Shown here in pieces: positions 55,340-63,648 of a DNA stretch of 64,000 nucleotides. The notes under the pieces were generated by a model that was not told where the DNA came from, did no database searches, and saw only the letters and a list, made by a program, of their open reading frames with translations. Both the position numbers and the translations under genes were made by a program. Source of the stretch: Candidatus Methanomethylophilaceae archaeon (lineage in GTDB: Archaea > Thermoplasmatota > Thermoplasmata > Methanomassiliicoccales > Methanomethylophilaceae); NCBI GenBank assembly GCA_944320495.1, contig CALUHR010000003.1, forward strand, positions 62,001 to 126,000. The letters run 5' to 3'. Each line of letters begins with the position of its first letter. Positions within the stretch are counted from its first letter, which is position 1.

Positions 55340-56157
55340 ACGATAACACCAACAACCGTCTCAAGAACTTCCTGATCTACGGGCCGCAGGTGCCCCTCCC
55401 GAGGGAGAGCCCCGAGCCTGAGACCGTCATCACGGAGGAGACCTCCATGGAGCAGGCCGAGATGCCCGTCCGCGAGGAGGTCCCGGCCCAAGCGCCGGAG
55501 GCCCCCGCCTTCGACGGCGCCGTCCTCGAGTCCCTGGAGTCGCAGCTCGCGGAGATCCGCGGGATGCTCGAGGAGCTCGGCTCCCGCCCGACGGTCCCGG
55601 ACCTGACTCCCTACATGACCACTAGGGAGCAGCAGAAGGCCCTCTCGGCCACTATCTCCAAGATCGAGACCTCATCGAGCAACAAATCCCTGGTCAAGGC
55701 CATGGAGCAGATCAGCACCATGAGGGAGGACTTCCTGAGGCTATGCAAGGACATGCGCCCCCGCATCTCGGAGATGGACCCGGAGATGGTCCTCTCGAGC
55801 TTCGAGGCGTACTGCGTCGACATGGAGAACATCCTGACGGACGTCGGAGTCTACATCGGGAGGTTCGAGTTCGACAAGCTCAACACACTCCACCAGCGTA
55901 TCGTCGGTGTCGTGCCGACCGGCGAGAAGGAGAAGGACGGCACTATAGCCGAGAGGCAGTCCGACGGTTACAAGCTGGGCGACAAGGTCCTCCTCAAGGA
56001 GAGGGTCTCTGTCTACAAGTACGATCCAAGCTTTGGCACTCCGGATGCCCCAGAGGTAGAAACCCCTTCAGAAACCGCAGAAACCGCTTCCGAAACGTCT
56101 TGCGATGGCGGGGACGGCCCCGAAGGCTCGCCCGTCACAACGGAGGAAAAGGAATGA
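55336..56157 (+). CDS. GrpE-like coiled-coil protein, putative Hsp70 nucleotide-exchange factor
   Basis: The 273-aa product (GTG start overlapping the GTPase stop) has a proline/acid-rich N-terminus, long helices (~60-150; LESLESQLAEIRGMLEELG, LVKAMEQISTMREDFLRLCKDM) and a C-terminal beta domain with GrpE-like features: FDKLNTLHQRIVGVVPTGEKEKDGTIAERQSDGYKLGDKVLLKERVSVYKYD, comparable to the GrpE ending H-Q ... D-G-x-I ... G-Y-x-L-x-D-R-V-L. GrpE opens the Hsp70 nucleotide cleft. A Thr/Glu-rich tail follows. It directly precedes the second Hsp70, as expected for its partner. Confidence 0.75.
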   Translation: MNDNTNNRLKNFLIYGPQVPLPRESPEPETVITEETSMEQAEMPVREEVPAQAPEAPAFDGAVLESLESQLAEIRGMLEELGSRPTVPDLTPYMTTREQQKALSATISKIETSSSNKSLVKAMEQISTMREDFLRLCKDMRPRISEMDPEMVLSSFEAYCVDMENILTDVGVYIGRFEFDKLNTLHQRIVGVVPTGEKEKDGTIAERQSDGYKLGDKVLLKERVSVYKYDPSFGTPDAPEVETPSETAETASETSCDGGDGPEGSPVTTEEKE

Positions 56158-57719
56158 CAGACTATAGCATCGGCATAGACCTGGGCACGACCTACTCGTG
56201 CCTTGCCTATATCGACGAGGATGGGGACCCGGTCGTTGAGAAGAACTTCGAGCAGGAGGACACAACGCCGTCCGTCATCCTATTCAACGAGAACGGGGAG
56301 ATCATCGTCGGATCCCCCGCCAAAGACATGGCAATGATGTATCCCCCCGAGAGGGTCATCACCTCGATCAAGAGGCAGATGGGAACCGACTACGAGGTGG
56401 ACATCGACGGGGAGAAGTACAACCCCATCATGCTGTCCGCGGTCATCCTCAGGAAGATGATCAACGACTTCAACGAGAACCACGGATGCGACGTCAAGAG
56501 GGCCGTCATCACCTGCCCCGCCTACTTCGGACAGAACGAGAGGGACACCACCAAGACCGCCGGCACCATCGCCGGACTCGACGACGTCACCGTGATCAAC
56601 GAGCCCACCGCCGCCGCCATCTCCTTCGGATTCGGCAACGCCGGCGAGGGCAAGAAGAGGGTCCTCGTATACGACCTCGGAGGAGGAACCTTCGATGTAA
56701 CCATCCTCGAGATCGACGGCACCGCGTTCACCGCCGTCGCCACCGACGGAGAGAGGCTCCTGGGAGGAAAGGACTGGGACGCGGCCATCTCCAAGATCAT
56801 CAAGGAGAAGGTCGCAGAGGAGATCGGCGTCGACGTCGAGTCCATCGACGAGGACGAGGAGGTCAGGCAGGCCCTGATCAACGACTCCGAGACCATCAAG
56901 AAGAGGCTCTCCACCGCCGAGTCCACCAAGGGAACCCTCACCGTCAACGGTCAGAAGGTGGTCTTCACCGTCACCAGGGACGAGTTCGAGGCCGCCTCCG
57001 CCAGCCTGATCCAGACCACAGTCGAGATCATCGAGCGCGTCCTCGCGTCCAAGGAGTTCGCGATGTCCGACATCGACGACGTCATCCTCGTCGGTGGATC
57101 CTCCAGGATGCCCCAGGTCAAGAACGCCATCGCCGCCAAGTGGCCCGACGCCCAGATCAAGGTCTTCGACCCCGACCAGTCCGTCGCCAAGGGTGCCGCC
57201 ATCTTCGCGCAGTCCAACGCCGCCGAGCCCGTCGTCAACCCCACCACCGGGGCCGTCGAGCCTCCCGCGGAGGGTGTCCTGAGCGTCCACAACGTCCTGA
57301 GCAAGACCTTCGGAATCAAGGCCATGTATGAGGACGGAACCGAGATGATCTCCAACATCATCTTCAGGAACGAGGTCCTGCCCATCGAGTCCGTCAAGAC
57401 CTACTACCCCGTCGATGACGGACAGACCACCATCAAGGTCGAGATTTACGAGGACGCCGCCATGAACAACGAGGAGGGCAAGAAGACCGCCGTCATCGAC
57501 GCCGCCCCCGTCGGAGAGTTCATGATGGACCTTCCCTCGCAGGTCACCAAGAACACCCCGATCACCGTGAAGTTCACCGCCACCGACGAGGGTATCCTCA
57601 TCGCCTCGGTCGACTGCATGGACCAGCACACCGACTATCAGATCGAGAACGACCTGAAGATGTCCGCCGACGACATCGCCAAGTCCCAGGGTCTGATGGA
57701 GAAGGTTACCAACGCCTGA
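56154..57719 (+). CDS. Hsp70 (DnaK-like) lacking the C-terminal lid
   Basis: The 521-aa product has the full ATPase domain (IGIDLGTTYSCLAYID; NEPTAAAISFGFG; YDLGGGTFDVTIL; VILVGGSSRMPQVK) and a beta substrate-binding domain (~390-500: LSVHNVLSKTFGIKAMYEDGTEMISNIIFRNEVLPIESVKTYYPVDDGQTTIKVEIYE). It is about 100 residues shorter than DnaK, without the helical lid, so it may hold clients loosely or act mainly as a nucleotide switch. It starts with ATGA overlap after the GrpE-like gene and ends the operon, before two strong terminator hairpins. Confidence 0.92.
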   Translation: MTDYSIGIDLGTTYSCLAYIDEDGDPVVEKNFEQEDTTPSVILFNENGEIIVGSPAKDMAMMYPPERVITSIKRQMGTDYEVDIDGEKYNPIMLSAVILRKMINDFNENHGCDVKRAVITCPAYFGQNERDTTKTAGTIAGLDDVTVINEPTAAAISFGFGNAGEGKKRVLVYDLGGGTFDVTILEIDGTAFTAVATDGERLLGGKDWDAAISKIIKEKVAEEIGVDVESIDEDEEVRQALINDSETIKKRLSTAESTKGTLTVNGQKVVFTVTRDEFEAASASLIQTTVEIIERVLASKEFAMSDIDDVILVGGSSRMPQVKNAIAAKWPDAQIKVFDPDQSVAKGAAIFAQSNAAEPVVNPTTGAVEPPAEGVLSVHNVLSKTFGIKAMYEDGTEMISNIIFRNEVLPIESVKTYYPVDDGQTTIKVEIYEDAAMNNEEGKKTAVIDAAPVGEFMMDLPSQVTKNTPITVKFTATDEGILIASVDCMDQHTDYQIENDLKMSADDIAKSQGLMEKVTNA

Positions 57720-57725
57720 TCATCC

Positions 57726-57774
57726 CCGGGCCTTCGGGCCCGGCAAACACCTTACCCGGACGAAGACGTCCGGG
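57726..57774 (+). terminator. double hairpin terminator of the Hsp70 operon
   Basis: CCGGGCC-ttcg-GGCCCGG (57726-57743) and CCCGGACG-aaga-CGTCCGGG (57755-57774), followed by ATCTTTT. Two compact stems with stable tetraloops in a row mark the operon end. Confidence 0.75.
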
Positions 57775-58220
57775 ACACATCTTTTGATAATTCATGACTG
57801 CAAGGCCGCATCCGAAGATCCGAGGCCATGGATCGTGATCGACACTGATGCCGGATTGTTCCGAATTCGGTTGAAACAATCCTTGGTGGAGGGTGACAGC
57901 CGACCGGGAACCCGCTGATGAGGCGGGTCCTTCAGACGGTGATAAGATGATGGGCTTTTTTGAAGCCTAATACCGATCGGCCGTCTGGCACTGTATCGAA
58001 CTGTGGTATAAGAACTTCATTCTGAGGTGTCGACAACGATTACGAAGAAACTCGGAAACCTTGAATAATGAGGACGATAACTGGTATAGTTCTATCCATA
58101 TTGACCACATTATGGACTATGTTTTGAGGGGTTCAGACCTTCGCCGGGATTTGTCTGGCACATGCTGATTCAAACATCAATGAGCCCAACGAGGCCATCT
58201 TACATCCGAGAATGGGTCGA
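57775..58220. other. intergenic region with hairpins, no gene seen
   Basis: Convergent space between the Hsp70 operon and the universal stress protein gene. It contains GGATTGTT/AACAATCC (57853-57882), ACCCGC-tgatgag-GCGGGT (57910-57928) and GGC-ttttttga-AGCC near 57953. A TATA-like GGTATAAG lies near 58012. It could encode a small RNA; no open frame over 30 codons looks real. Confidence 0.35.
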
Positions 58221-58619
58221 TCACTCGGAGCTGCCGGATACGACGATGACGGTGCAGTTGGCGTTCTTGACCACATACGTGGAGACACTGCCCATCAGAA
58301 GCCTGTCCAGGGACGATCTGTTGGACTTTCCGACGATGATGGTGTCACAATCATACCTGTCTGCGACATCCAGGACGGTCTCATCCGGCCTGCCAGTCAT
58401 GATGATCGTATGGGCCAACGCTCCGGCATCTACGGCCATGTCGCGGGCGTTCTCCATGTACTGGCGGATGCTCTCATCGACATCGTCTGGGTCGACCTGA
58501 TCCTCCTTGACAACGGTGAGGATGTAGAGCGGCTGCTCGTACCTCACAGAGTGCTCTATGGCGTAATCCAGCGCACGCTGGCTCATAGGCTTCCCATCAT
58601 ATGCCAGAAGGATGGACAT
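58221..58619 (-). CDS. universal stress protein (UspA family)
   Basis: The 132-aa product from ATG 58619 has the Usp fold: MSILLAYDGKPMSQRALDYAIEHS, and the ATP-binding motif DTIIVGKSNRSSLDRLLMGSVSTYVVKNANCTVIVV (G-x2-G-x9-G-S/T type, with GKS replacing the first glycine pair). A TATA-like GATTTTATTCG lies about 25 bases upstream. It is monocistronic and downstream of the mtaCB operon on the same strand, after a terminator. Role: nucleotide-responsive stress protein. Confidence 0.9.
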   Translation of the reverse strand: MSILLAYDGKPMSQRALDYAIEHSVRYEQPLYILTVVKEDQVDPDDVDESIRQYMENARDMAVDAGALAHTIIMTGRPDETVLDVADRYDCDTIIVGKSNRSSLDRLLMGSVSTYVVKNANCTVIVVSGSSE

Positions 58620-58685
58620 CGCCGACAATATCCCATCACGCGAATAAAATCATTCGCACAAATGTGCCAGTAGTCATAAAAGTGC

Positions 58686-58706
58686 CCGACGGGCATTGCC
58701 CGTCGG
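58686..58706 (-). terminator. terminator of the first mtaCB operon
   Basis: CCGACGGGC-att-GCCCGTCGG forms a perfect 9-bp stem. On the minus strand it is followed by ACTTTTATGAC just after the mtaB stop. Confidence 0.75.
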
Positions 58707-58726
58707 TAAGGGGTTTAGAGAAAGAC

Positions 58727-60130
58727 TCAGAGCCCGTAGTTCTTGGGGTTGTACCTGGGAACGGACTCCTGGAACTCCTTGGTGCAGTACTCGACGAACT
58801 TGTCGGTGTCGTCGGGGAGCTCCTCGAGCTTCTTGATGATGTCGTTGAGGACCTCGAGCTGCTTGTTGGTGAGAGCGAGCTCCTTGGAGTCGTATCCCTG
58901 CTTGAGGATCTTGGCACCGCAGAGACCAGCGGCCTTGGCCCTCATGTAGAGGTCGTTGCCGTTCTCGGCGATGGCCTGTCCGATCATGTAAGCGTGGTCG
59001 TAGGCGAGCACGTAGGCCTCGGGGCCTCTGAACCTGTCGGAGTACATGTACAGGTCCCTGAGGGTCTTCTCCTGTCCCAGCTGGATAGCGGTGTTCATCA
59101 GGGAAGCCTCGTATCCGAGGGAACCGGCCCAGCACTGGACGGAGGTTCCTCCGAACTCGGGGTGGTACTCGACGGACTCGTTGGACCAGAGGTCGCAGCA
59201 CTGGGCGATCAGGTTACCCTGGAGGTCGCAATGGGCACACTGGCAGTTCTTACCCTCCTGAGCGGTGGGCTTTCCGGTGATAGCCTTGACGATGGGTCCC
59301 TCGTATCCGCAGTCCTTGTCAGGTCCGACGGCGCCGGCCTCGCAAGCGGCGAGGGTCCTGGCGGCGGAGATGCACCTGGTGACAGCGGAGAAGGTCCTCT
59401 GGACGTCGTTGTCGAGGTATCCACCGGCCATGAACATGGCGACGTTAGCTCCCGAGCAGTTGGTGTCTCCTCCGGGGATGGTCTTGTGCTTCTTGCAGAT
59501 GTCGACGCACTGCTCCCAGATGTAGGTCATGTCGATGGCACCGAGGTATCCGACACCGAAGAGGAAGGCGACGATGTCACCGTTGGTGACGGCGTAGTCG
59601 GCGAACTCTTTTCCTCCGACGGACTCGACGGAGAAGACATCGGCACCGTTCTCGCAGGCGAACTCGGCGCACTCGAAGAACTTGTGGGCGTAGGCGTGCT
59701 CGGACTTGTCGACCTCGGGCCTGAGTCCCTCGTCAGCCTCACGCTGGTCGGGGATGGTCTGCCTGACGGCGCAGTTCAGTCCGTACTCCTCGTGGAACTT
59801 CTCGCAGATGGCCTTCTGACCGGCGACGACGGGGGCGCACAGCTTCTCCTGGTTCATCTGGGAGACCCACTCGGTCTCGAGCTGGACGTTGGGGAATCCG
59901 GCGGTGACACACCTGTTGAGGATGTCCTTGGAGATGTAGTCGACGTACTCCTTCCTCAGCTTCTCGGGATCCTTCTCGGTTCCGGGCCTGGGGGCGTAGT
60001 TGACCTCGGGGATAACGTATCCGGCTCCGACCTTCAGTCCGAAGCCGTAGGACACGGGGTGCTGGGACGATCCGAAGATCATGTCGTCAGCGTTCTCATA
60101 AGCCATTTTGGTGCATCTAGTAACTGCCAT
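58727..60130 (-). CDS. mtaB: methanol:corrinoid methyltransferase (copy 1)
   Basis: The 467-aa Zn enzyme moves the methyl group of methanol to the Co(I) corrinoid of MtaC, the first step of methylotrophic methanogenesis. It shows the MtaB start MAVTRCTKMAYENADDMIFG, the conserved GDTNCSGAN and NCQCAHCDLQGNL segments with candidate Zn-binding Cys, and EYHPEFGGTSVQCW. It has no TAG codon, as expected for MtaB (unlike MtmB/MtbB/MttB). It follows mtaC by 6 bases. It differs from copy 2 mainly in the 170-190 and 300-320 regions. MtaA, which transfers methyl on to CoM, is not in the window. Confidence 0.95.
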   Translation of the reverse strand: MAVTRCTKMAYENADDMIFGSSQHPVSYGFGLKVGAGYVIPEVNYAPRPGTEKDPEKLRKEYVDYISKDILNRCVTAGFPNVQLETEWVSQMNQEKLCAPVVAGQKAICEKFHEEYGLNCAVRQTIPDQREADEGLRPEVDKSEHAYAHKFFECAEFACENGADVFSVESVGGKEFADYAVTNGDIVAFLFGVGYLGAIDMTYIWEQCVDICKKHKTIPGGDTNCSGANVAMFMAGGYLDNDVQRTFSAVTRCISAARTLAACEAGAVGPDKDCGYEGPIVKAITGKPTAQEGKNCQCAHCDLQGNLIAQCCDLWSNESVEYHPEFGGTSVQCWAGSLGYEASLMNTAIQLGQEKTLRDLYMYSDRFRGPEAYVLAYDHAYMIGQAIAENGNDLYMRAKAAGLCGAKILKQGYDSKELALTNKQLEVLNDIIKKLEELPDDTDKFVEYCTKEFQESVPRYNPKNYGL

Positions 60131-60136
60131 TCTACC

Positions 60137-60919
60137 TCACTCTCCGTTGACGATGTTGTCCCACTCATCCCTGATCTTCTTCCAGTCATAGCCGTCGAGC
60201 AGCTTCTGGGCGATCAGAGGGGTCTGGGGGGCCTTCTCGGAGTAGATTCCGAGGTCGTAGGAGTTGGCGAACTCCCTGTTGACGGCGCCTCCGCATCCCA
60301 TGACAGGGGTGTTGTATCCCTTCTCCTGGAGGATCTTGGCCTCGGCGGGGAAGGCGGTCATGGTGGTGGTCATCAGAGCGGTTCCGGAGATGAAGAGGGG
60401 CTTGACCTCCTCGACCTTGGCGACGGCGTCGACGATCGGGACGTCGCGTCCCATGTCGATGACGTTGTATCCGGAAGCCCTCATCATGACGGCGGCGATG
60501 TTCTTTCCGATGTCGTGGGGGTCTCCCTCGGCGGCGTGCATGACGACGGTGGCCTTGGGGGTGAGTCCTCCGGGGACCTGCTTCTCGGCGAGAGCGATTC
60601 CGATCTCCATGGTCTTGGCGGCCATCATGATCTCGGGCAGGTAGTAGACGTGCTCCGCATACAGCTTGGCGACGACTTCCATTCCAGCAACAAGACCGTT
60701 GTTGATGATGTCGAGGGGGTCCCTCTCCTTCAGGGCCTGCATGACGGTGGGCCCGACGGTCTTGAACCTCATGTACATGACCTCCTCAGCGACCTTGTGG
60801 AAAACAGGGTCGGTCGGGAGGAGCTTCTTCGCCATCTCCTCAGGCGTGACCTCGACCTGCATGTCGACGTCGTAGCGCTTGAGGACTTTGCTGAAGTCTG
60901 CACCTTCGCAACTAAGCAT
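60137..60919 (-). CDS. mtaC: methanol corrinoid protein (copy 1)
   Basis: The 260-aa product carries the corrinoid shuttled between MtaB and MtaA. It has an N-terminal helical cap and a Rossmann B12 domain with the base-off motif EGDPHDIGKNI (D-x-H-x-x-G, His ligates Co), GTALMTTTMTAF and GCGGAVNREFA. ATG 60919 follows GGAGGAATAAA, a strong ribosome site. It is the first gene of the operon; the TATA AATTTATAAATT (61023-61035) implies a leader of about 80 bases. Confidence 0.95.
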   Translation of the reverse strand: MLSCEGADFSKVLKRYDVDMQVEVTPEEMAKKLLPTDPVFHKVAEEVMYMRFKTVGPTVMQALKERDPLDIINNGLVAGMEVVAKLYAEHVYYLPEIMMAAKTMEIGIALAEKQVPGGLTPKATVVMHAAEGDPHDIGKNIAAVMMRASGYNVIDMGRDVPIVDAVAKVEEVKPLFISGTALMTTTMTAFPAEAKILQEKGYNTPVMGCGGAVNREFANSYDLGIYSEKAPQTPLIAQKLLDGYDWKKIRDEWDNIVNGE

Positions 60920-61416
60920 TTTATTCCTCCGCAGGGGAAAAACCCCTACGGAGCGAAGATTCGACAAACAGTATTTTTAGACTTTGTTGGATGTTTGTAA
61001 TATCCATACATTAATTGGATGCAATTTATAAATTAACACCGTTTAAAATAATCCAACATCTGGGTTAACTAATTCATATATATTCATTTTCAAAGATTGG
61101 AAGTTCATACATCCAATGAATCGAGTTCGGATGTAGACGAATGAGCCACGTTTTCACTCATAATGAGATGATTAATGGGAAAGAGTGCTGTTAATAATCG
61201 CAACATTTCCGCAGAAACACAAGATGACGATGGACGAATCGCTCATTTCCTCAGATTTCGAGCCGAATCCCACGATTAACTGGGTCTGATCCAGCAATAT
61301 TCCTGATTGTATAATTATGCGAGAATTTCAGGCGAGAATTATCCTGAAATTCAAAATTAGTTAACATGGGGCGTTGGATGGAAATCCGCGCCGGAGACGG
61401 AAAAAATAAGAAGGGT
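60920..61416. promoter_or_regulatory. long AT-rich leader/promoter of mtaC1B1 with repeated ACATCCAA sites
   Basis: No gene is seen. TTGGATG/CATCCAA motifs occur at 60986-60994, 61015-61022, 61051-61058 (ATCCAACA) and 61109-61116. The TATA element (61023-61035) lies between them. The same ATACATCCAA motif occurs upstream of the second mta operon. It is a plausible operator of a mta-specific regulator. Confidence 0.5.
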
Positions 61417-61432
61417 GGGGGCCGAAGCCCCC
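61417..61432 (-). terminator. terminator of the second mtaCB operon
   Basis: GGGGGC-cgaa-GCCCCC, followed on the minus strand by CACCCTTCTTATTTTTTCC, lies just after the mtaB copy 2 stop. Confidence 0.75.
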
Positions 61433-61456
61433 TGGAGGTTTAACTCGAAGTTACGA

Positions 61457-62857
61457 TCAGAGACCGTAGTTCTTCTTGTTGTACAGAGGCACGAGCTCGG
61501 AGTACTTCTTGTCGGCGTACTCGAAGAACTTCGCCTCATCGTCGGGCAGCTCGCCGAGCTCCTTGATGATGGTGTTGAGGACCTCGAGCTGCTTGTTGGT
61601 GAGAGCGAGCTCCTTGTTGTCGTAGCCCCTCTTGATGATCTTGGCGGCGGTCTCTCCTGCGGCCTTGGCCCTCAGGTAGATGTTGTCACCGTTGTCGGCG
61701 ATGGCCTTTCCGATCTCGTAGGCGTTGTCGTAGGCGAGGATGTATCCCTCGGGGCCACGAGCCCTGTCGGAGATCATGTACAGGTCCCTCAGAGTCTTCT
61801 CCTGGCCGCACTGGATGGCGGTGTTCATCAGGGAAGCCTCGTATCCGATGGATCCGAGCCAGCACTGGACGGAGGTTCCTCCGAACTCGGGGTGGTACTC
61901 GACGGACTCGTTGGACCAGAGGTCGCAGCACTGGGCGATCAGGTTACCCTGGAGGTCGCAGTGGGCGCACTGGCAGTTCTTACCCTCCTGGGCAGCGGGC
62001 TTTCCAGTGATGGCCTTGACGATGGGTCCCTCGTATCCGCAGTCCTTGTCGGGTCCGGTGGCACCGCACTCGGGGGCCACAAGGGTCCTGGCAGCGGAGA
62101 TGGCACGGGTCACAGCGGAGAAGGTCCTCTGGACATCGTTGTCGAGGTATCCTCCAGCCATGAACATCGAGGTGTTGGCTCCGGAGCAGTTCGTGTCTCC
62201 TCCAGCGACGACCTTGTTCTTCTTGCAGATGTCGACGAACTGGGACCAGACATACTCCATGTCGATGGATCCGAGGTATCCGACACCGAACAGGAAGGCG
62301 ACAATGTCTCCGTTGGTGACAGCGAAGTCAGCGAGCTCTTTTCCGCCGAGGGTCTCGCAGCTCAGGACATCGGCACCGTTCTCGCAGGCGATCTCGGCGC
62401 AGTTGAACAGAGCCTCGGGGTAGGCGTGCTTTCCGCCCATGCCAGGCCTGTATCCCTCCTCAGCCTCACGCTGGTCGGGGATGGTCTGCCTGACGGCGCA
62501 GTTGATGCCGTACTCCTCGTAGTATTTCTCGCAGATGGCCTTCTGTCCCTCGACGACGGGGGTCGCCATCTTGGGGTTACCCATCTGGGAGACCCACTCG
62601 GTCTCGAGCTGGACATCGGGGAATCCGACGGTGACAGCCCTGTTGAGGATGTCCTTGGAGATGTAGTCGACGTACTCCTTCCTGAGGGACTCGGGGTCCT
62701 TCTCCTTTCCGGGCCTGGGTCCGTAGTTGATCTCAGGGATGACGCGGCCAGCTCCGACTTTCATTCCGAAGCCGTAGGAGATGGGGTATTTGGCGGTTCC
62801 AAAGACCATCTCGTCCGCGTTGCTGTATGCCATCTTGGTGTATCTAGTTGCTGCCAT
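61457..62857 (-). CDS. mtaB: methanol:corrinoid methyltransferase (copy 2)
   Basis: The 466-aa product is highly similar to copy 1 (MAATRYTKMAYSNADEMVFG; GDTNCSGANTSMFMAGGYLDNDVQRTFSAVTRAI; GKNCQCAHCDLQGNLIAQCCDLWSNESVEYHPEFGG). ATG 62857 follows GGAGTGATTAAA. Stretches of the two mtaB genes are identical at the nucleotide level around 59160-59280 and 61860-61990, suggesting recent duplication or gene conversion. The mtaC gene precedes it by 5 bases. Two isozymes allow different expression under high or low methanol, as known in Methanosarcina. Confidence 0.95.
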   Translation of the reverse strand: MAATRYTKMAYSNADEMVFGTAKYPISYGFGMKVGAGRVIPEINYGPRPGKEKDPESLRKEYVDYISKDILNRAVTVGFPDVQLETEWVSQMGNPKMATPVVEGQKAICEKYYEEYGINCAVRQTIPDQREAEEGYRPGMGGKHAYPEALFNCAEIACENGADVLSCETLGGKELADFAVTNGDIVAFLFGVGYLGSIDMEYVWSQFVDICKKNKVVAGGDTNCSGANTSMFMAGGYLDNDVQRTFSAVTRAISAARTLVAPECGATGPDKDCGYEGPIVKAITGKPAAQEGKNCQCAHCDLQGNLIAQCCDLWSNESVEYHPEFGGTSVQCWLGSIGYEASLMNTAIQCGQEKTLRDLYMISDRARGPEGYILAYDNAYEIGKAIADNGDNIYLRAKAAGETAAKIIKRGYDNKELALTNKQLEVLNTIIKELGELPDDEAKFFEYADKKYSELVPLYNKKNYGL

Positions 62858-62862
62858 TTTAA

Positions 62863-63648
62863 TCACTCCTCTCCACCGACGATCTGATCCCACTCGTCCC
62901 TGACTCTCTTCCAGTCGTATCCGGCGAGGACCTTGTCCGCAATCGGCGGGGTCTGGGGAGCCTTCTCGGAGTAGATTCCAAGCGGGAAGGACTCGGCGAA
63001 GTCCCTGTTCACAGCGCCTCCGGCGGCCATGAAGGGGATGTTGACGCCATCGGCGACCAGTTTCTCGGCAGCCCTGGGGAAGGCGGTCATGGTGGTGGTC
63101 ATCAGAGCGGTTCCGGTAACCATCAGGGGCTTGACCTCCTCGACCTTGGCGACGACATCGACGACAGCGACGTCCTTACCCATGTCGATGACAGTGTATC
63201 CAGAGGACCTCAGCATGACAGCGGCGATGTTCTTTCCGATGTCGTGGGGGTCTCCCTCGGCAGCGTGCATGACGATGGTAGCTTTGGTCTCCCTTCCGCC
63301 GGGGATCTGCTTCTCGGCGATAGCGATTCCAATCTCCATGGTCTTGGCGGCCATCATGATCTCGGGCAGGTAGTAGATGTGCTCGGCGTACAGCTTGGCG
63401 ACGCACTCCATACCAACGACGAGTCCGTTGTTGATGATGTCAAGGGGCTGCTTGGAGGACAGAGCCTTGGTAGTGACCGGTCCGACTTCCTTGAACTTCA
63501 TGTAGAGGACGCACTCCGCAACCTCCTTAAGAACGGGGTCGGAAGGCAGCATCTTCTTGGCGACGGCCTCAGGGGTGGTCTCGTTCTGAGACTCAACGTC
63601 GTAGCGTTTGAGGATCTTAGCGAAGTCCACCTTCTTGTAGTCAATCAT
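62863..63648 (-). CDS. mtaC: methanol corrinoid protein (copy 2)
   Basis: The 261-aa product has the same cap and B12-binding fold as copy 1: EGDPHDIGKNI with the axial His, TGTALMTTTMTAF, AAGGAVNRDFAES. The start MIDYKKVDFAKILKRYDV follows GGAGGAAAACG. It is the first gene of the second mta operon. A TATATAAATTAT element on the minus strand (~63750-63762) gives a leader of about 75 bases. Confidence 0.95.
   Translation of the reverse strand: MIDYKKVDFAKILKRYDVESQNETTPEAVAKKMLPSDPVLKEVAECVLYMKFKEVGPVTTKALSSKQPLDIINNGLVVGMECVAKLYAEHIYYLPEIMMAAKTMEIGIAIAEKQIPGGRETKATIVMHAAEGDPHDIGKNIAAVMLRSSGYTVIDMGKDVAVVDVVAKVEEVKPLMVTGTALMTTTMTAFPRAAEKLVADGVNIPFMAAGGAVNRDFAESFPLGIYSEKAPQTPPIADKVLAGYDWKRVRDEWDQIVGGEE

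Noticed and set aside
57890..57935. Fluoride-riboswitch-like CTGATGA element
   Set aside because: Only the short CTGATG is shared; the rest of the aptamer is missing and no transporter gene lies downstream on that strand.
58601..62887. Plus-strand frames of 799 and 490 codons across the mta genes
   Set aside because: They lie exactly antisense to mtaB and mtaC and have low-complexity G/V/L/D composition, so they are shadows of the methyltransferase genes.
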